Assembly: GCA_965200505.1 (NCBI GenBank)
Contig: OZ241343.1
Location: 1,860,001 to 1,924,000 of the forward strand
DNA: 64,000 bases
Direction: 5' to 3'
Origin: VXNE01 sp965200505
GTDB lineage: Bacteria; Pseudomonadota; Gammaproteobacteria; Pseudomonadales; Azotimanducaceae
The position numbers and the translations under genes are program-made. The notes under the pieces are model-generated. The model had not been told where the DNA came from. It worked only from the letters and a program-made list of their open reading frames with translations, and did not search any database. Below, in pieces: positions 52,533-61,708 of the stretch (position 1 is the stretch's first letter; every line of letters starts with the position of its first letter).

Positions 52533-52742
52533 TCACGCAACCGTTACCGTCTGCGTGCCTACGTATTCGGCATCCATGTCCGGCTCTCCGTCTTTCAAGA
52601 TCAGGGCGATGACCTCACGCAGGTTGTCGTTCAGCTCGTCGAGCGTTTCCCCTTGGCTGTGAGCACCCGGGAGGCCCGGCACATAGCCGACATACAAGCG
52701 GGTAATCGGACAACGTTCGACCACTGCTGTGTAGGTGTGCAT
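52533..52742 (-). CDS. hicB: HicB-type antitoxin
   Basis: The 69-residue product is a short HicB: TAVVERCPITRLYVGYVPGL, HSQGETLDELNDNLREVI, and a C-terminal EYVGTQTVTVA. There is no added DNA-binding domain. It faces hicA tail to tail, so the pair cannot share a simple operon, and antisense overlap of read-through transcripts is possible. Confidence 0.85.
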   Translation of the reverse strand: MHTYTAVVERCPITRLYVGYVPGLPGAHSQGETLDELNDNLREVIALILKDGEPDMDAEYVGTQTVTVA

Positions 52743-52887
52743 CGGTAAACGCCTATGGGCACGTTGGGGCGACGATGCGGAGCATCATCAGCCACTACGA
52801 TGTCGGATCATAGTCTAACAAGTGCGAATCAGCGGTGCATCGGCTAGGGCGACGGGCTCCGTCCAACACGACGTCCTCGCCGTCCGC

Positions 52888-53919
52888 TCAGCCGAACAAC
52901 GCTTCGCATCCCGTTCCTGCCAGCGCGTCATCCACGATGGCACGGTCGCTGCCATCGAGGCGGGCGTATTCCTGTCGCACCCACTGCAGGCACTTGGCCT
53001 GATAGGGGAAGGGCTGCTGCACCCAGCGGCGGCCGTCGATTTCCGCTTCCACTTCGTCTGCGCCGGCGTCGATGGCGCGGGCGTTGGCGAGGAGTGCCGG
53101 CACATAGGTGCGGCCCACCTCGGTCAACAGGGCGGAGAGCGAGGCCGGCAGGGCATCCTGTTCCACCCAGTGTTCGGCTTGGGGTTCGAGGCCAGACAGG
53201 TCTTCCACGGTCTGCACCCAAGCGAGCACACGCGGTGCCTGCGCCTCGGTGAGTCGTGCCGGCGTGGGATCGAACGTGGCGAGCTGGGTGAGTTGGCCGA
53301 ACATGCCGAAATCCGCCGACGCGGGGCGGCGGCCAAACAAGAAGGGCCCATCTTCTATGCAGGCATCGAGGCACTTCAGGAAGCGCTGGTAGCTGGCCTC
53401 GATGACGGGCGCAGTGACGTCATTGCTGCCGACGACATACAGCCGCCCGATCTGGCGTTCCCGCACGAACTGCGATTGCGGCGCGATCTCGGCCTGGGTG
53501 GCGGTCAAGTCGCGCCAGCGCGGCAACACGTTGCCGGCGAGCTCGATGTCCGCGGCGTAATGCCAGCGGTAGTGGAACATGGCTTTGGTGAGCCATTCGT
53601 CCGCGTAGTCTTCGAGCAGGTAGTTGAGAAAGGCGATGGCCGGATCTTCCGGCAACACGCTGCGCCCCAAGGCATCGCCCTCCAAACGGCGGATGATGGG
53701 GGTGGAGTCCACCATGGCTTCCAAGCTGCCCTCTGGCGTCTCGAAATAGAACGTCGGCAGCAGCGCCACCTTGGGGCGTGGGAAGTTCTCCGGCGCCGCG
53801 GCCACGCCGCCCACGAGAAAGCGATACGGAATGTGCCGGTAACGGAGCACGGCGAGCATCTTGCGGGTGTACGGCGAGCCGGGCGCGCCACTTAGGGCGA
53901 TGGGTTGGCGAATGGTCAT
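52888..53919 (-). CDS. Glutathione S-transferase-like protein
   Basis: The 343-residue product has an N-terminal thioredoxin-like domain (ALSGAPGSPYTRKMLAVLRY, LLPTFYFETPEG, then ESTP-like VDSTPIIRRLE) and a C-terminal helical domain (KCLDACIEDGPFLFGRRPASADFGMFGQL). It is longer than typical 200-230-residue members because of extra sequence in and after the helical domain. The partner substrate is unknown. ATG 53919 is used. It is divergent from the gene at 54124 across a 28-base poly-C tract. Confidence 0.8.
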   Translation of the reverse strand: MTIRQPIALSGAPGSPYTRKMLAVLRYRHIPYRFLVGGVAAAPENFPRPKVALLPTFYFETPEGSLEAMVDSTPIIRRLEGDALGRSVLPEDPAIAFLNYLLEDYADEWLTKAMFHYRWHYAADIELAGNVLPRWRDLTATQAEIAPQSQFVRERQIGRLYVVGSNDVTAPVIEASYQRFLKCLDACIEDGPFLFGRRPASADFGMFGQLTQLATFDPTPARLTEAQAPRVLAWVQTVEDLSGLEPQAEHWVEQDALPASLSALLTEVGRTYVPALLANARAIDAGADEVEAEIDGRRWVQQPFPYQAKCLQWVRQEYARLDGSDRAIVDDALAGTGCEALFG

Positions 53920-54001
53920 TGGGCGTTCCTTTGTGTTGTCGCGGGCGCCTGCCGGCATCGGGCGTTGCAAGCGGCGGCACGGGATTCTAACCGCGCCATC
54001 A

Positions 54002-54029
54002 CCCCCCCCCCCCCCCCCCCCCCCCCCCC
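54002..54029 (+). repeat. Homopolymer of 28 C
   Basis: Positions 54002-54029 are all C. The tract lies between the divergent starts at 53919 and 54124, where slippage could change promoter spacing. It could also be an assembly artefact. Confidence 0.9.
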
Positions 54030-54123
54030 AAGTTCCTGAACAGCGCCTAAACGAGGTGCCCGGCAGGGCTCGCCGTGGCGATGGCGCGGCCTATACTGCG
54101 AAGCAGCCACGATGGAGCGTCCC

Positions 54124-55677
54124 ATGAACACACGCACATCCTCCCGCCGCTTGGCCGCCTATGCGCTGTTCGGCGCCTTTGCGATTTGCGCCCCACCCGC
54201 GGCCGCGTTGTCGCTCTTTGATGTCATCCAGATGACGCAGGGCGGTTACGAAGAGGAAGAGATCATCCGCCTCATGGACGTGACGGGCGCCCGCTTCGAA
54301 CTGGACGCGGACGGCCTCAAGGCGCTGCGGGAGGCGGAGGTCTCGCTGGCCGTCATCCATCGCCTGCTGGACGATGGCGGCGTCGCGCCGGATGCGTACT
54401 CCGCGCCGGATGCGGCGGCGCTCTCCATGCTGCTGGAAGTGGGCTATGGGGAAGCGACGATCCTGAAGTTCGTCCGCCATCGCCAAGTGTGCGAGCCGCT
54501 CGACGAAGAAGCCGCGGCCCAGCTCGCGGACGACGGCTTCACGGCAACGTTTTTCGACGGCTTTGGGGAGCTCGTCGCCGAATGTCAAGCAGATCGCTTG
54601 GCGCGCGCGCCAGTGGAACCCGCGCTGCCCCCAGGCGCCTATGCCGAACAACCGCCAGCGCAGCACCACGAGCCGGCACAGACGGCGCACACCGTCATCA
54701 TCCGCGAAGCCCCCCACTCGCGGGACTACCACTGGCGCGACCACTACTACGATCGACTACACTACCGGCGTTATCCGGCTTGGTATCCGGTGTACATCTA
54801 CCGCGACCACCGGGCACGGGATCGGCATCGGCATGACCGTCGCCACCGTTGGGATCGGGACCGCCGCCATCGCGGCGACCGCGATCGACGCCGCCGGGAC
54901 CGGGGAGACGACGGCCGGCGGCGCAGACACGCCGAGACGGAAACCGACGAGGGGAATGTGGTGGCGGTACGGCCACGACGTGGCGAGCCTTGGGTTTCCA
55001 CCCGGCCCGGCCCGTTGGACGGCCCACCCACGCGGCTCTTGCCGGCGCGTTCGGGGCGCACCGAGACCAGTTCCAATGAAGCACCGGCGCCAGTTCCTCG
55101 GGGGCGCCGAACTGCAACCATCGCTCCCGATGTGGCAGACGGCCCCGCCCCCGGGGCGCTTTCAGGGCTACCCATCAGGTCTGCCTTGCCACAAGGGGTT
55201 TCCCGTGCGGTACGGGCGGATCGGCCTACGCCGGTGCGCCGGGCGACTGCGGTGTCCCGCCGGCCTACACCGGCGTCGCCCACGTCGCCCTTGCGGGACA
55301 TGAGGGCCATGCCGGTGCGCCGGGCGGTGCCGGCGCCCGCGCCGCGGCGTCCGATGGCAAGGCCGCAACCATCAGCTATCGTTGCCCCCACGCCGCGCCG
55401 GGTGGCGCCACGCGACATTCGACCGAGCGCCATCCCCCGCCCGGCGGCGATTCCCAGAAACACGCCCGCGCCGCGCGCCGTCAGACCGGTGCCTTCGCGC
55501 ATCGCGGCCCCGCCGCGTACCGTTGCGCCACGCCCGGCCGCACCGCCACGCACGATTGCACCGCCACGCGCCGTTGCGCCGCGCACGCCGCCGCGCATGG
55601 CGCCGCCCCCGGTGGTGCCGCGCCGGGATGTGGCGCCGCGGGCACCCCGTCGGGACGAGGTGCGCCTCAATCGTTAG
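54124..55677 (+). CDS. Exported protein with basic, proline-rich low-complexity C-terminal region
   Basis: The 517-residue product has a signal peptide (LAAYALFGAFAICAPPAAA). Residues about 30-165 look folded, with two similar helical units, each ending in acidic turns (MTQGGYEEEEIIRLMD and LLEVGYGEATILKF). From about residue 190 it turns into a His/Arg/Asp-rich stretch (about 205-280), then a long Arg/Pro/Ala-rich region with repeated PPRTVAPR-like units to the end. The function is unknown; the highly basic tail might bind nucleic acid, polyanions or the cell wall. The ATG at 54124 has GGAG ten bases upstream. Confidence 0.78.
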   Translation: MNTRTSSRRLAAYALFGAFAICAPPAAALSLFDVIQMTQGGYEEEEIIRLMDVTGARFELDADGLKALREAEVSLAVIHRLLDDGGVAPDAYSAPDAAALSMLLEVGYGEATILKFVRHRQVCEPLDEEAAAQLADDGFTATFFDGFGELVAECQADRLARAPVEPALPPGAYAEQPPAQHHEPAQTAHTVIIREAPHSRDYHWRDHYYDRLHYRRYPAWYPVYIYRDHRARDRHRHDRRHRWDRDRRHRGDRDRRRRDRGDDGRRRRHAETETDEGNVVAVRPRRGEPWVSTRPGPLDGPPTRLLPARSGRTETSSNEAPAPVPRGRRTATIAPDVADGPAPGALSGLPIRSALPQGVSRAVRADRPTPVRRATAVSRRPTPASPTSPLRDMRAMPVRRAVPAPAPRRPMARPQPSAIVAPTPRRVAPRDIRPSAIPRPAAIPRNTPAPRAVRPVPSRIAAPPRTVAPRPAAPPRTIAPPRAVAPRTPPRMAPPPVVPRRDVAPRAPRRDEVRLNR

Positions 55678-55751
55678 GCCAAGCGCCCATTGGCGCCGCT
55701 GGCCGGGCGGCGCAAGGGCCGCCTTGTAGTACGATAGAGCGGCTTCAACAC

Positions 55752-55826
55752 GCGGGCGTCGTATAACGGTTATTACCCCAGCTTCCCAAGCTGGAGACGT
55801 GGGTTCGACTCCCATCGCCCGCTCCA
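55752..55826 (+). tRNA. tRNA-Gly (anticodon CCC)
   Basis: The 75-base gene has acceptor arms GCGGGCG and CGCCCGC, the anticodon stem CCAGC/GCTGG enclosing TTCCCAA (anticodon CCC), T-loop TTCGACT, discriminator T and an encoded CCA. Confidence 0.96.
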
Positions 55827-55940
55827 CTTAAACGGTGCCGGGCCTGCCTGCCACCACCGCGTGGAGTGTCTTGCAGCCGCCGAACACCGCCGCGCATTGG
55901 CATGTGCCTCGGCCAGCCGCGGCGCAGCAACTGGTTACGG

Positions 55941-57146
55941 ATGCTTGTGGGATTGAGCGACCGCTGGCGCGTGGTGGCGAGCGTCTTTGTGATGCTCATG
56001 GTGTCGTCGGGCTTCGGCTTCCACAACCTGTCGGTGTACATGACCGCGCTGTCGGAGCAACGCAGCTTTGCGGTGGCGGACGTTTCCGGCGCCGTTGCGC
56101 TGCTGTTCGTGACCACGGGCATCGCCGGCCTCGCCATCGCGCGGCTCATCGCCCGCCACCATGCCCGCTGGACCATCCTTGCCGGCGCCGCGGTGGGTGG
56201 CCTCGCCCTCTCCCTGGTCGGTTTCGCCACCGAGGTGTGGCATGTGTGGTTGCTCTATGCGGTGTTTGGCATCGGCAACGCCGGCGTGTCGCTCATCCCG
56301 GCCACCACCTTGGTGACGCGCTGGTTCCCAGACAGCAACCGTGCCGTGGCGCTCTCCATCGCCTCCACGGGTCTCTCCGCCGGTGGCGTGGCGCTCACTC
56401 CAGCCAGCGCGTTCGCACTGCATCGGCTCGGCGTGGATGGTGCCATGCCGTGGTTCGGCGCAATCTTCTTCCTCGCCATCGCGCCCATCGCATTGACGTT
56501 GCGAGACTGGCCAGATGGCCGCCGCAGCCCGCCGCAAACCGTCTCAGACGCCGAAGCCGCGCGCGCCGCCCTCAGGTCACGGTTCTTCGTCGGCGCGGCC
56601 ATCGCCTATGTGCTCGCCTTGGGCAGCCAAGTGGGCGTCATCACCCACGTCTTCAACCACGCGGACAAACTGGTTGGCCAAGTGGTCGCATCGTCGGCGG
56701 TTTCCACCTTGGCGCTGTGTTCCATCTTGGGGCGGCTCTTGGGCGGTGTGCTGGTGAAGCGCTTTCCGATTCGCGCCTTCACCCTGTGCAACATGATCGG
56801 CCAAGGCTTCGGCGCCGCGGTGCTGGCGTTGGCGGAAACGCCGGCGATGATCTTGTTCGGCACCGTGTGCTTCGGCTTCACCGTGGGCAACCTGTTGATG
56901 TTGCAGCCGCTCCTGATGGCGGAGGCGTTCGGCGTGAGGAACTACCCGCGGATATACTCGGTGGCCAACCTCGCCACGACGGCCGGCGTGGCCGGCGGCC
57001 CCTTGTTGCTGGGTGTGCTGCACGATTGGCACTCCTACGTCCTGGCGTTTCTCACCGCAAGCGGCGCGAGTGTCTTGGGTTTCGCCGTCTTTCTGGCCGC
57101 CGGTGCCTTGCCATCGCCATACGCCGAGCTAAAGGATGCCCGATGA
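55941..57146 (+). CDS. Major facilitator superfamily transporter
   Basis: The 401-residue product has about twelve hydrophobic segments in two halves, with a central cytoplasmic loop (LRDWPDGRRSPPQTVSD). The motif GRLLGGVLVKRFPIR in the second half is of the MFS A type. The substrate is unknown; the overall pattern recalls monocarboxylate/oxalate-type carriers. ATG 55941 is used; the frame is open to 55866. Its stop overlaps the HtrA start as ATGA, so the two are probably co-translated. Confidence 0.85.
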   Translation: MLVGLSDRWRVVASVFVMLMVSSGFGFHNLSVYMTALSEQRSFAVADVSGAVALLFVTTGIAGLAIARLIARHHARWTILAGAAVGGLALSLVGFATEVWHVWLLYAVFGIGNAGVSLIPATTLVTRWFPDSNRAVALSIASTGLSAGGVALTPASAFALHRLGVDGAMPWFGAIFFLAIAPIALTLRDWPDGRRSPPQTVSDAEAARAALRSRFFVGAAIAYVLALGSQVGVITHVFNHADKLVGQVVASSAVSTLALCSILGRLLGGVLVKRFPIRAFTLCNMIGQGFGAAVLALAETPAMILFGTVCFGFTVGNLLMLQPLLMAEAFGVRNYPRIYSVANLATTAGVAGGPLLLGVLHDWHSYVLAFLTASGASVLGFAVFLAAGALPSPYAELKDAR

Positions 57147-58531
57147 ACGCTAGCGCCCAGAGTTGGGGACGCAGGACCGTTTCCGCCCGGTGCGGGGCGC
57201 TCGCGTTGGCGTTGTTGGCGTGGCTGCACGGCCACGCCGCATTGCCGCCCCAAGGGGCGGATGGCACGCCGCTGCCGAGCTTGGCGCCCATGCTGGAACG
57301 CGCCACGCCGGCGGTGGTCAACATCGCCACCTACGCATCGGTGCGGGTGTCGAATCCGCTGCTCGACGATCCGTTCTTTCGGCGTTTCTTCTCCATTCCC
57401 GAAGAGCGGCGCCGCTATCGTCGGGCGCAGAGCGCCGGCAGCGGCGTGATCGTGGATGCCGGCAACGGCTACATCGTCACCAACCACCATGTGGTCGCCC
57501 GGGCGGATGAAATCGCCGTGGGGCTGACGGACGGGCGCGAACTGGCGGCGGAACTGGTGGGTGTGGACCCGCAAGTGGATTTGGCCGTGTTGCGCGTGGC
57601 GGCGGAGGGGCTGACGGCGCTGCAGTTCGCGGACTCGGCGGCGCTCCGCGTGGGAGACTTCGTGGTCGCCGTGGGCAATCCGTTCGGGCTGGAGCAAACC
57701 GTCACGTCCGGCATCGTGAGCGCCTTGGGCCGCCACGGCCTCGGCATCCGGGGCTATGAGGACTTCATCCAAACCGACGCCTCCATCAATCCGGGCAACT
57801 CCGGGGGTGCCTTGTTGAATCTGGCCGGCCAAGTGGTCGGCATCAACACGGCCATCGTCTCGCCAAGCGCCGGCAGCGTCGGCATCGGCTTCGCCATTCC
57901 AAGCAACATGGCGAATGCCATCATCGGGCAACTCGTCACGCACGGCGAGGTGCGGCGCGGCCGCTTGGGCCTCGTCGTGCAGGCGCTCAACCCGGAACTC
58001 GCCGGTGCCATTGGCTTGGCGGCGGCGGATGGCGTGGTGGTGGCGGATGTCGAGCCGGGCGGGGCGGCGGACGCCGCCGGCATTCAGGCCGGCGACATCA
58101 TCCGCGCGATGGGGCCGCGGCCGGTGCGGCGCGTGTCGGACTATCGCGGCCAAGCGGCGCTGGTAATGATCGGCGACGCCGTGGAGCTGGACGTGTTGCG
58201 CGATGGCAAGCCGCGGCGCTTTCGGGTGGTGGTGGCCGAGGCGCCGGTTTCCGAAGTGGCCGGTGCGCGTTTGGATCCACGCTTGGCCGGCGCCGTGCTT
58301 TCGGACTTCCGCGACGACGACACGGACGACGGCGCCGGCGTGATCGTCGGCACCGTGGCGCCCGGCAGCTTGGCTTCGCGTCATGGGCTGCGCGCCGGCG
58401 ACATCATCATCGCCGCGAACCGCCGCCCGACGCGCAGCATCGGCGACCTTTGGCAGCAGTTCCGCAACGCCCGGGCCGTGCGCCTGCGGGTGTATCGGTC
58501 TGGCCGTTACGGCAACATCGACTTGCGGTAG
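57143..58531 (+). CDS. HtrA/Deg-family periplasmic serine protease
   Basis: The 462-residue product degrades or refolds misfolded envelope proteins. It has a signal peptide ending HGHAA, a trypsin-like domain with His in VTNHHVV, Asp in DLAVLRV and Ser in NPGNSGGALLNL, then two PDZ domains (first about 290-375, second about 390-462). The size and two PDZ domains match DegP/DegQ. It overlaps the MFS gene by four bases, an unusual pairing. Confidence 0.93.
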   Translation: MNASAQSWGRRTVSARCGALALALLAWLHGHAALPPQGADGTPLPSLAPMLERATPAVVNIATYASVRVSNPLLDDPFFRRFFSIPEERRRYRRAQSAGSGVIVDAGNGYIVTNHHVVARADEIAVGLTDGRELAAELVGVDPQVDLAVLRVAAEGLTALQFADSAALRVGDFVVAVGNPFGLEQTVTSGIVSALGRHGLGIRGYEDFIQTDASINPGNSGGALLNLAGQVVGINTAIVSPSAGSVGIGFAIPSNMANAIIGQLVTHGEVRRGRLGLVVQALNPELAGAIGLAAADGVVVADVEPGGAADAAGIQAGDIIRAMGPRPVRRVSDYRGQAALVMIGDAVELDVLRDGKPRRFRVVVAEAPVSEVAGARLDPRLAGAVLSDFRDDDTDDGAGVIVGTVAPGSLASRHGLRAGDIIIAANRRPTRSIGDLWQQFRNARAVRLRVYRSGRYGNIDLR

Positions 58532-58553
58532 CCGCCGGGGGCGCCGCCCGCCC

Positions 58554-59636
58554 TCAATCGAAGACGATCACGTCCCGCGCGGTCTCGCCGGACTCCAATT
58601 GATCGAGTGCGTCGTTCACGTCCTGCAACTTGATGCGGCTCGCGATCAGGTCGTCGAGATGCAGCTTGCCGGCCAAGTAGAAGTCCACAAAGCGGGGCAT
58701 ATCGACCCGGAAGCGGTTGGAACCCATGTTGGAACCCTGCAGCTTCTTCTCACGCAGGAACTCGGGGCCATGCACCTCGATCATCGTGCCCACCGGAATC
58801 ATGCCGATCACCGTGGCCACGCCGCCGTTGCGGATCATCTTCCATGCCTGCTCCGTGGTGGCTTTGAGGCCAATGGCCTCGAAGGCGTAATGCGCTCCGC
58901 CGTCGGTGAGTTCGCGCACCGCCTCCACCGGATCGTCGCTGCCGGCATCCACCACGTCCGTGGCGCCGAACTTGCGGGCCAAATCCAGCTTGGCGGGGGC
59001 CTTGTCGATGGCGATGATGCGCGAAGCGCCGGCGATGGCGGCGCCGTTCACGCAGGATAGGCCCACGCCGCCACAGCCGATCACCGCCACCGTGGTGCCG
59101 GGTTCCACCGCCGCGGTGTGGATCACTGCGCCGACGCCGGTGGTGACGGCGCAGCCGATGAGCGCGGCGCGGTCGAGGGGCATGTCCTCGCGGATCTTCG
59201 CCACCGCATGTTCATGCAACAGCATGGACTCGGCGAACGAAGAGAGGTTCAGGAACTGGTTGATGCGCTCGCCATTGCTGCTCAAGCGCGGTGGCGCGTC
59301 CGGCGCGCGCTGCAGCTCGGGCGCCTGGCACAGCGACATGTGGCCCGTGAGGCAGTGCTCGCAGTGGCCGCAAAAGGCAGACAGGCAGGTGATGACGTGA
59401 TCGCCGGGCTTCACGTAAGTGACGCTGGAACCCACCGCCTCCACGACCCCGGCGGATTCGTGCCCCAGCACCACCGGCAGGAAATAGGGATAGGCGCCGT
59501 TCTGGAAGTGGCGGTCCGAATGGCAGACCCCCACCGCGGCGGTGCGCACCCGCACCTCGCGCGGGCCCGGATCACCGAGTTGGACATCCTCGATCTGTAG
59601 CGGTTGGTTGACTTCCCTCAGCACGGCGGCTTTCAT
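58554..59636 (-). CDS. Zinc-dependent alcohol dehydrogenase (class III-like MDR)
   Basis: The 360-residue product has the catalytic zinc motif GVCHSDRHFQ and GHESAGVVEAVG, four structural cysteines in AFCGHCEHCLTGHMSLC, and an NAD-binding segment GCGGVGLSCVNGAAIAGA. It resembles the mycothiol/glutathione or NDMA-dependent group of aldehyde-forming dehydrogenases. It starts at ATG 59636 and is divergent from 59684; it ends convergently with the HtrA gene. Confidence 0.88.
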   Translation of the reverse strand: MKAAVLREVNQPLQIEDVQLGDPGPREVRVRTAAVGVCHSDRHFQNGAYPYFLPVVLGHESAGVVEAVGSSVTYVKPGDHVITCLSAFCGHCEHCLTGHMSLCQAPELQRAPDAPPRLSSNGERINQFLNLSSFAESMLLHEHAVAKIREDMPLDRAALIGCAVTTGVGAVIHTAAVEPGTTVAVIGCGGVGLSCVNGAAIAGASRIIAIDKAPAKLDLARKFGATDVVDAGSDDPVEAVRELTDGGAHYAFEAIGLKATTEQAWKMIRNGGVATVIGMIPVGTMIEVHGPEFLREKKLQGSNMGSNRFRVDMPRFVDFYLAGKLHLDDLIASRIKLQDVNDALDQLESGETARDVIVFD

Positions 59637-59683
59637 TCCGCGGTTCCCCCGGTTGCATGGCTCACCAAAGAGGTTCTACCACG

Positions 59684-59857
59684 GTGACGCGGGTTCTGGT
59701 AGCCCTCGGCTCGAATGTCGGGGCCGGCGAGGCCGCGGAAGTGGCGGCGGATTGGGTGTGGCCCGGCGCCGGCGGCACCATCGGCGAGTGCGCCACGGCG
59801 CTGGTTTCGGCGGAGCGGCTGACGCGCCTGGCTGCCGCCGCCCAAGCCGCCCCGTGA
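59684..59857 (+). CDS. Small hypothetical protein
   Basis: The 57-residue product from GTG 59684 begins MTRVLVALGSNVGAGEAAEV and is rich in Ala. AAAGAGG lies upstream at a suitable spacing, codon third positions are G/C as in real genes here, and its stop is two bases before the next ATG. The first 13 residues recall the start of HPPK (folK), but the rest does not, so it may be a remnant. A short non-coding frame in GC-rich DNA remains possible. Confidence 0.35.
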   Translation: MTRVLVALGSNVGAGEAAEVAADWVWPGAGGTIGECATALVSAERLTRLAAAAQAAP

Positions 59858-59859
59858 GG

Positions 59860-60741
59860 ATGTCGCGTCCGGGGCGATCCCGAACGGCGCCCCGGCCCTT
59901 GCGCCTCGCGGCGTATTGCGCCTTGGCCGCGGCGCCGGCCTTCGCCTACGATGGGCCGGCCCACCAAACCCTCACGTTCATCGCCGCCGAGCACTTCAAC
60001 CGCTGCGCCGGGGACATCGGCGCCACGCGCCTGACACCGCTGCAGGTGCGCTACATCGTGCGGGCGAACGTCGGCCAAGCCGAAGCCAACGTGTTCCGCA
60101 AGATGACGCGGTGGAGCTACTACGATCGGGCCGGCCAAAGCGAGCGCAGTGTGCTGGGTGTGATTCAGACGCGCCTGCATCAGCGCTTCAATCGGCTGGT
60201 CGAGGATTTGGAAACCGCGGACAACTTGGCCGAGCGCTACGCCAACCTCGGCCGGCTCATCAACTATGTGCAGGAAGTGACGTCGCCCGCCCACGTGGTG
60301 CCCGTCTTCACGGTGCGTTGGTGGCGCTTCAACGTGAGCGACCGCTTCGACCAATTCCCAGTGCGCGAAGCCGGCGTCGCGGCGGCATTGCAGGACGATT
60401 GTTCGCCATTGCGGCCCAAGGTGGACAGCCACGCCGGCCTGCTGGCGAAAACCGCCGAACGCACCCTCGCCGCGGTGCGCGAACCCATTCCCGACCTGCC
60501 CGCGACTTGGGAGGCGTTCTGGCGCCCCGACGCGCCCGGCGGGTTTGGCGAATACGGCGACGCCGGCAACAACTTCGGCCGGCCGGCGGATTTCGATTGC
60601 GGCGCCGCGGGCGTGGAACGCTGCATACTGTTGCAGGATGATCCACTCTATGCCGCCTTTGCCGCCGCGCGGCACGTCGATGCCGTGCGGGCGACGATGA
60701 CGGCGATGTGGTTGCTGCAACGCCGCGGTACCCGCCGATGA
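59860..60741 (+). CDS. Exported phospholipase C / P1-nuclease-like protein
   Basis: The 293-residue product has a basic N-region and signal peptide (LRLAAYCALAAAPAFA). The mature protein has a histidine early (YDGPAHQTLTFIAAEHF) and a helix LINYVQEVTSPAHVVPVF, close to the zinc-binding helix of the phospholipase C/S1-P1 nuclease superfamily. Two Cys pairs may form disulfides. The substrate (phospholipid or nucleic acid) is not determined. Its stop overlaps the next start as ATGA. Confidence 0.6.
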   Translation: MSRPGRSRTAPRPLRLAAYCALAAAPAFAYDGPAHQTLTFIAAEHFNRCAGDIGATRLTPLQVRYIVRANVGQAEANVFRKMTRWSYYDRAGQSERSVLGVIQTRLHQRFNRLVEDLETADNLAERYANLGRLINYVQEVTSPAHVVPVFTVRWWRFNVSDRFDQFPVREAGVAAALQDDCSPLRPKVDSHAGLLAKTAERTLAAVREPIPDLPATWEAFWRPDAPGGFGEYGDAGNNFGRPADFDCGAAGVERCILLQDDPLYAAFAAARHVDAVRATMTAMWLLQRRGTRR

Positions 60742-61688
60742 CGGCCCTGAGCTTGGGACTCACGCCGTGGGTCGCATCCGGCTTGGCGGACGCGCGCGCG
60801 CTGGCCCGGCAAGCCGAGCTCGCGGAAGGCTGGGGCTATGAGTCCTTCTGGCTGCCGGAGAATCACTTCGGTGGCGCCACGTCCATCCCGGAGCCGCTCA
60901 TGCTGTTGGCCGCGGTGGCGGCGGCCACCGAGCGCATCCGGCTCTGCACCACCTCCTACCTGCTGCCCCTGCGCAATCCCCTGCAGGCGGCGGAGCAGGT
61001 GGCGGTGTTGGATCGATTGTCCAATGGCCGCGTGACGCTTGGCGTCGGGCGCGGCTACGCGCCAGCTTTGTTCTCAGCGTTCGCCGTGCCGCGGCGGGAG
61101 AAACGCGCCATCTTCGAGTGGTGTTTCGAGCACATGACGAAGGCTTGGCGGGGCGAGCCGGTGGCGCTGACGGAGGATGCGACGCCGGTGGAGGTGAGCC
61201 CGCGCCCGGTGCAGCAACCGCACCCGCCCATCTGGGTGGCGGCGTTTGGCCCCAAGGCGTTGGAACAAGCCGGCCGGCTCGGTGCGCCGTACTTGGCCTC
61301 GCCCATGGAACCGCTGCCGCGCTTGAAGGAGAACTACGCGCGCCATGCCGATGCCTGCGCCGCCGCGGGGCAGCCGGTGCCGCCGGAAGTGCCGGTGATG
61401 CGTTCCGCCTTCCTGTCCGAGGACGCCCGCGAAATCGAGCGCATCAAGGCGGACTTGGACGCCCAGGCGCGCCGCGCCGCGGCCACCGCCGGCGCCATCC
61501 GGCGTCCGCCGGCGCCGGTGGAGGACTGGGCCATCGTCGGCGCCCCAAGCGCCGTGGCGGAGCGCGTGGCCGAATACCGGGAGGCCCTCGGCATGACGCA
61601 CCTCATCGTCACCCGGCTGCGCATCGGCAAGGTGGACGAAGCCGCCCTGGAGCGATCCGTCGCCGGCATGATGGCGCTGGTGGGCTGA
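60738..61688 (+). CDS. Luciferase-like flavin-dependent oxidoreductase
   Basis: The 316-residue product is a TIM-barrel bacterial luciferase-like monooxygenase. Evidence is the N-terminal LARQAELAEGWGYESFWLPEN, TERIRLCTTSYLLPLRNPLQ, LDRLSNGRVTLGVGRGY and HPPIWVAAFGPKALE. The substrate is unknown and the cofactor FMN or F420 cannot be told. ATG 60738 overlaps the previous stop by four bases. Confidence 0.88.
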   Translation: MTALSLGLTPWVASGLADARALARQAELAEGWGYESFWLPENHFGGATSIPEPLMLLAAVAAATERIRLCTTSYLLPLRNPLQAAEQVAVLDRLSNGRVTLGVGRGYAPALFSAFAVPRREKRAIFEWCFEHMTKAWRGEPVALTEDATPVEVSPRPVQQPHPPIWVAAFGPKALEQAGRLGAPYLASPMEPLPRLKENYARHADACAAAGQPVPPEVPVMRSAFLSEDAREIERIKADLDAQARRAAATAGAIRRPPAPVEDWAIVGAPSAVAERVAEYREALGMTHLIVTRLRIGKVDEAALERSVAGMMALVG

Positions 61689-61708
61689 CCGGCGGCGCCC
61701 GGCGGCAA

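Noticed and set aside
54563..55303. Second open frame within the exported basic protein gene
   Set aside because: It overlaps the better-supported frame, which has a signal peptide and ribosome binding site, and its composition reflects the repetitive DNA.
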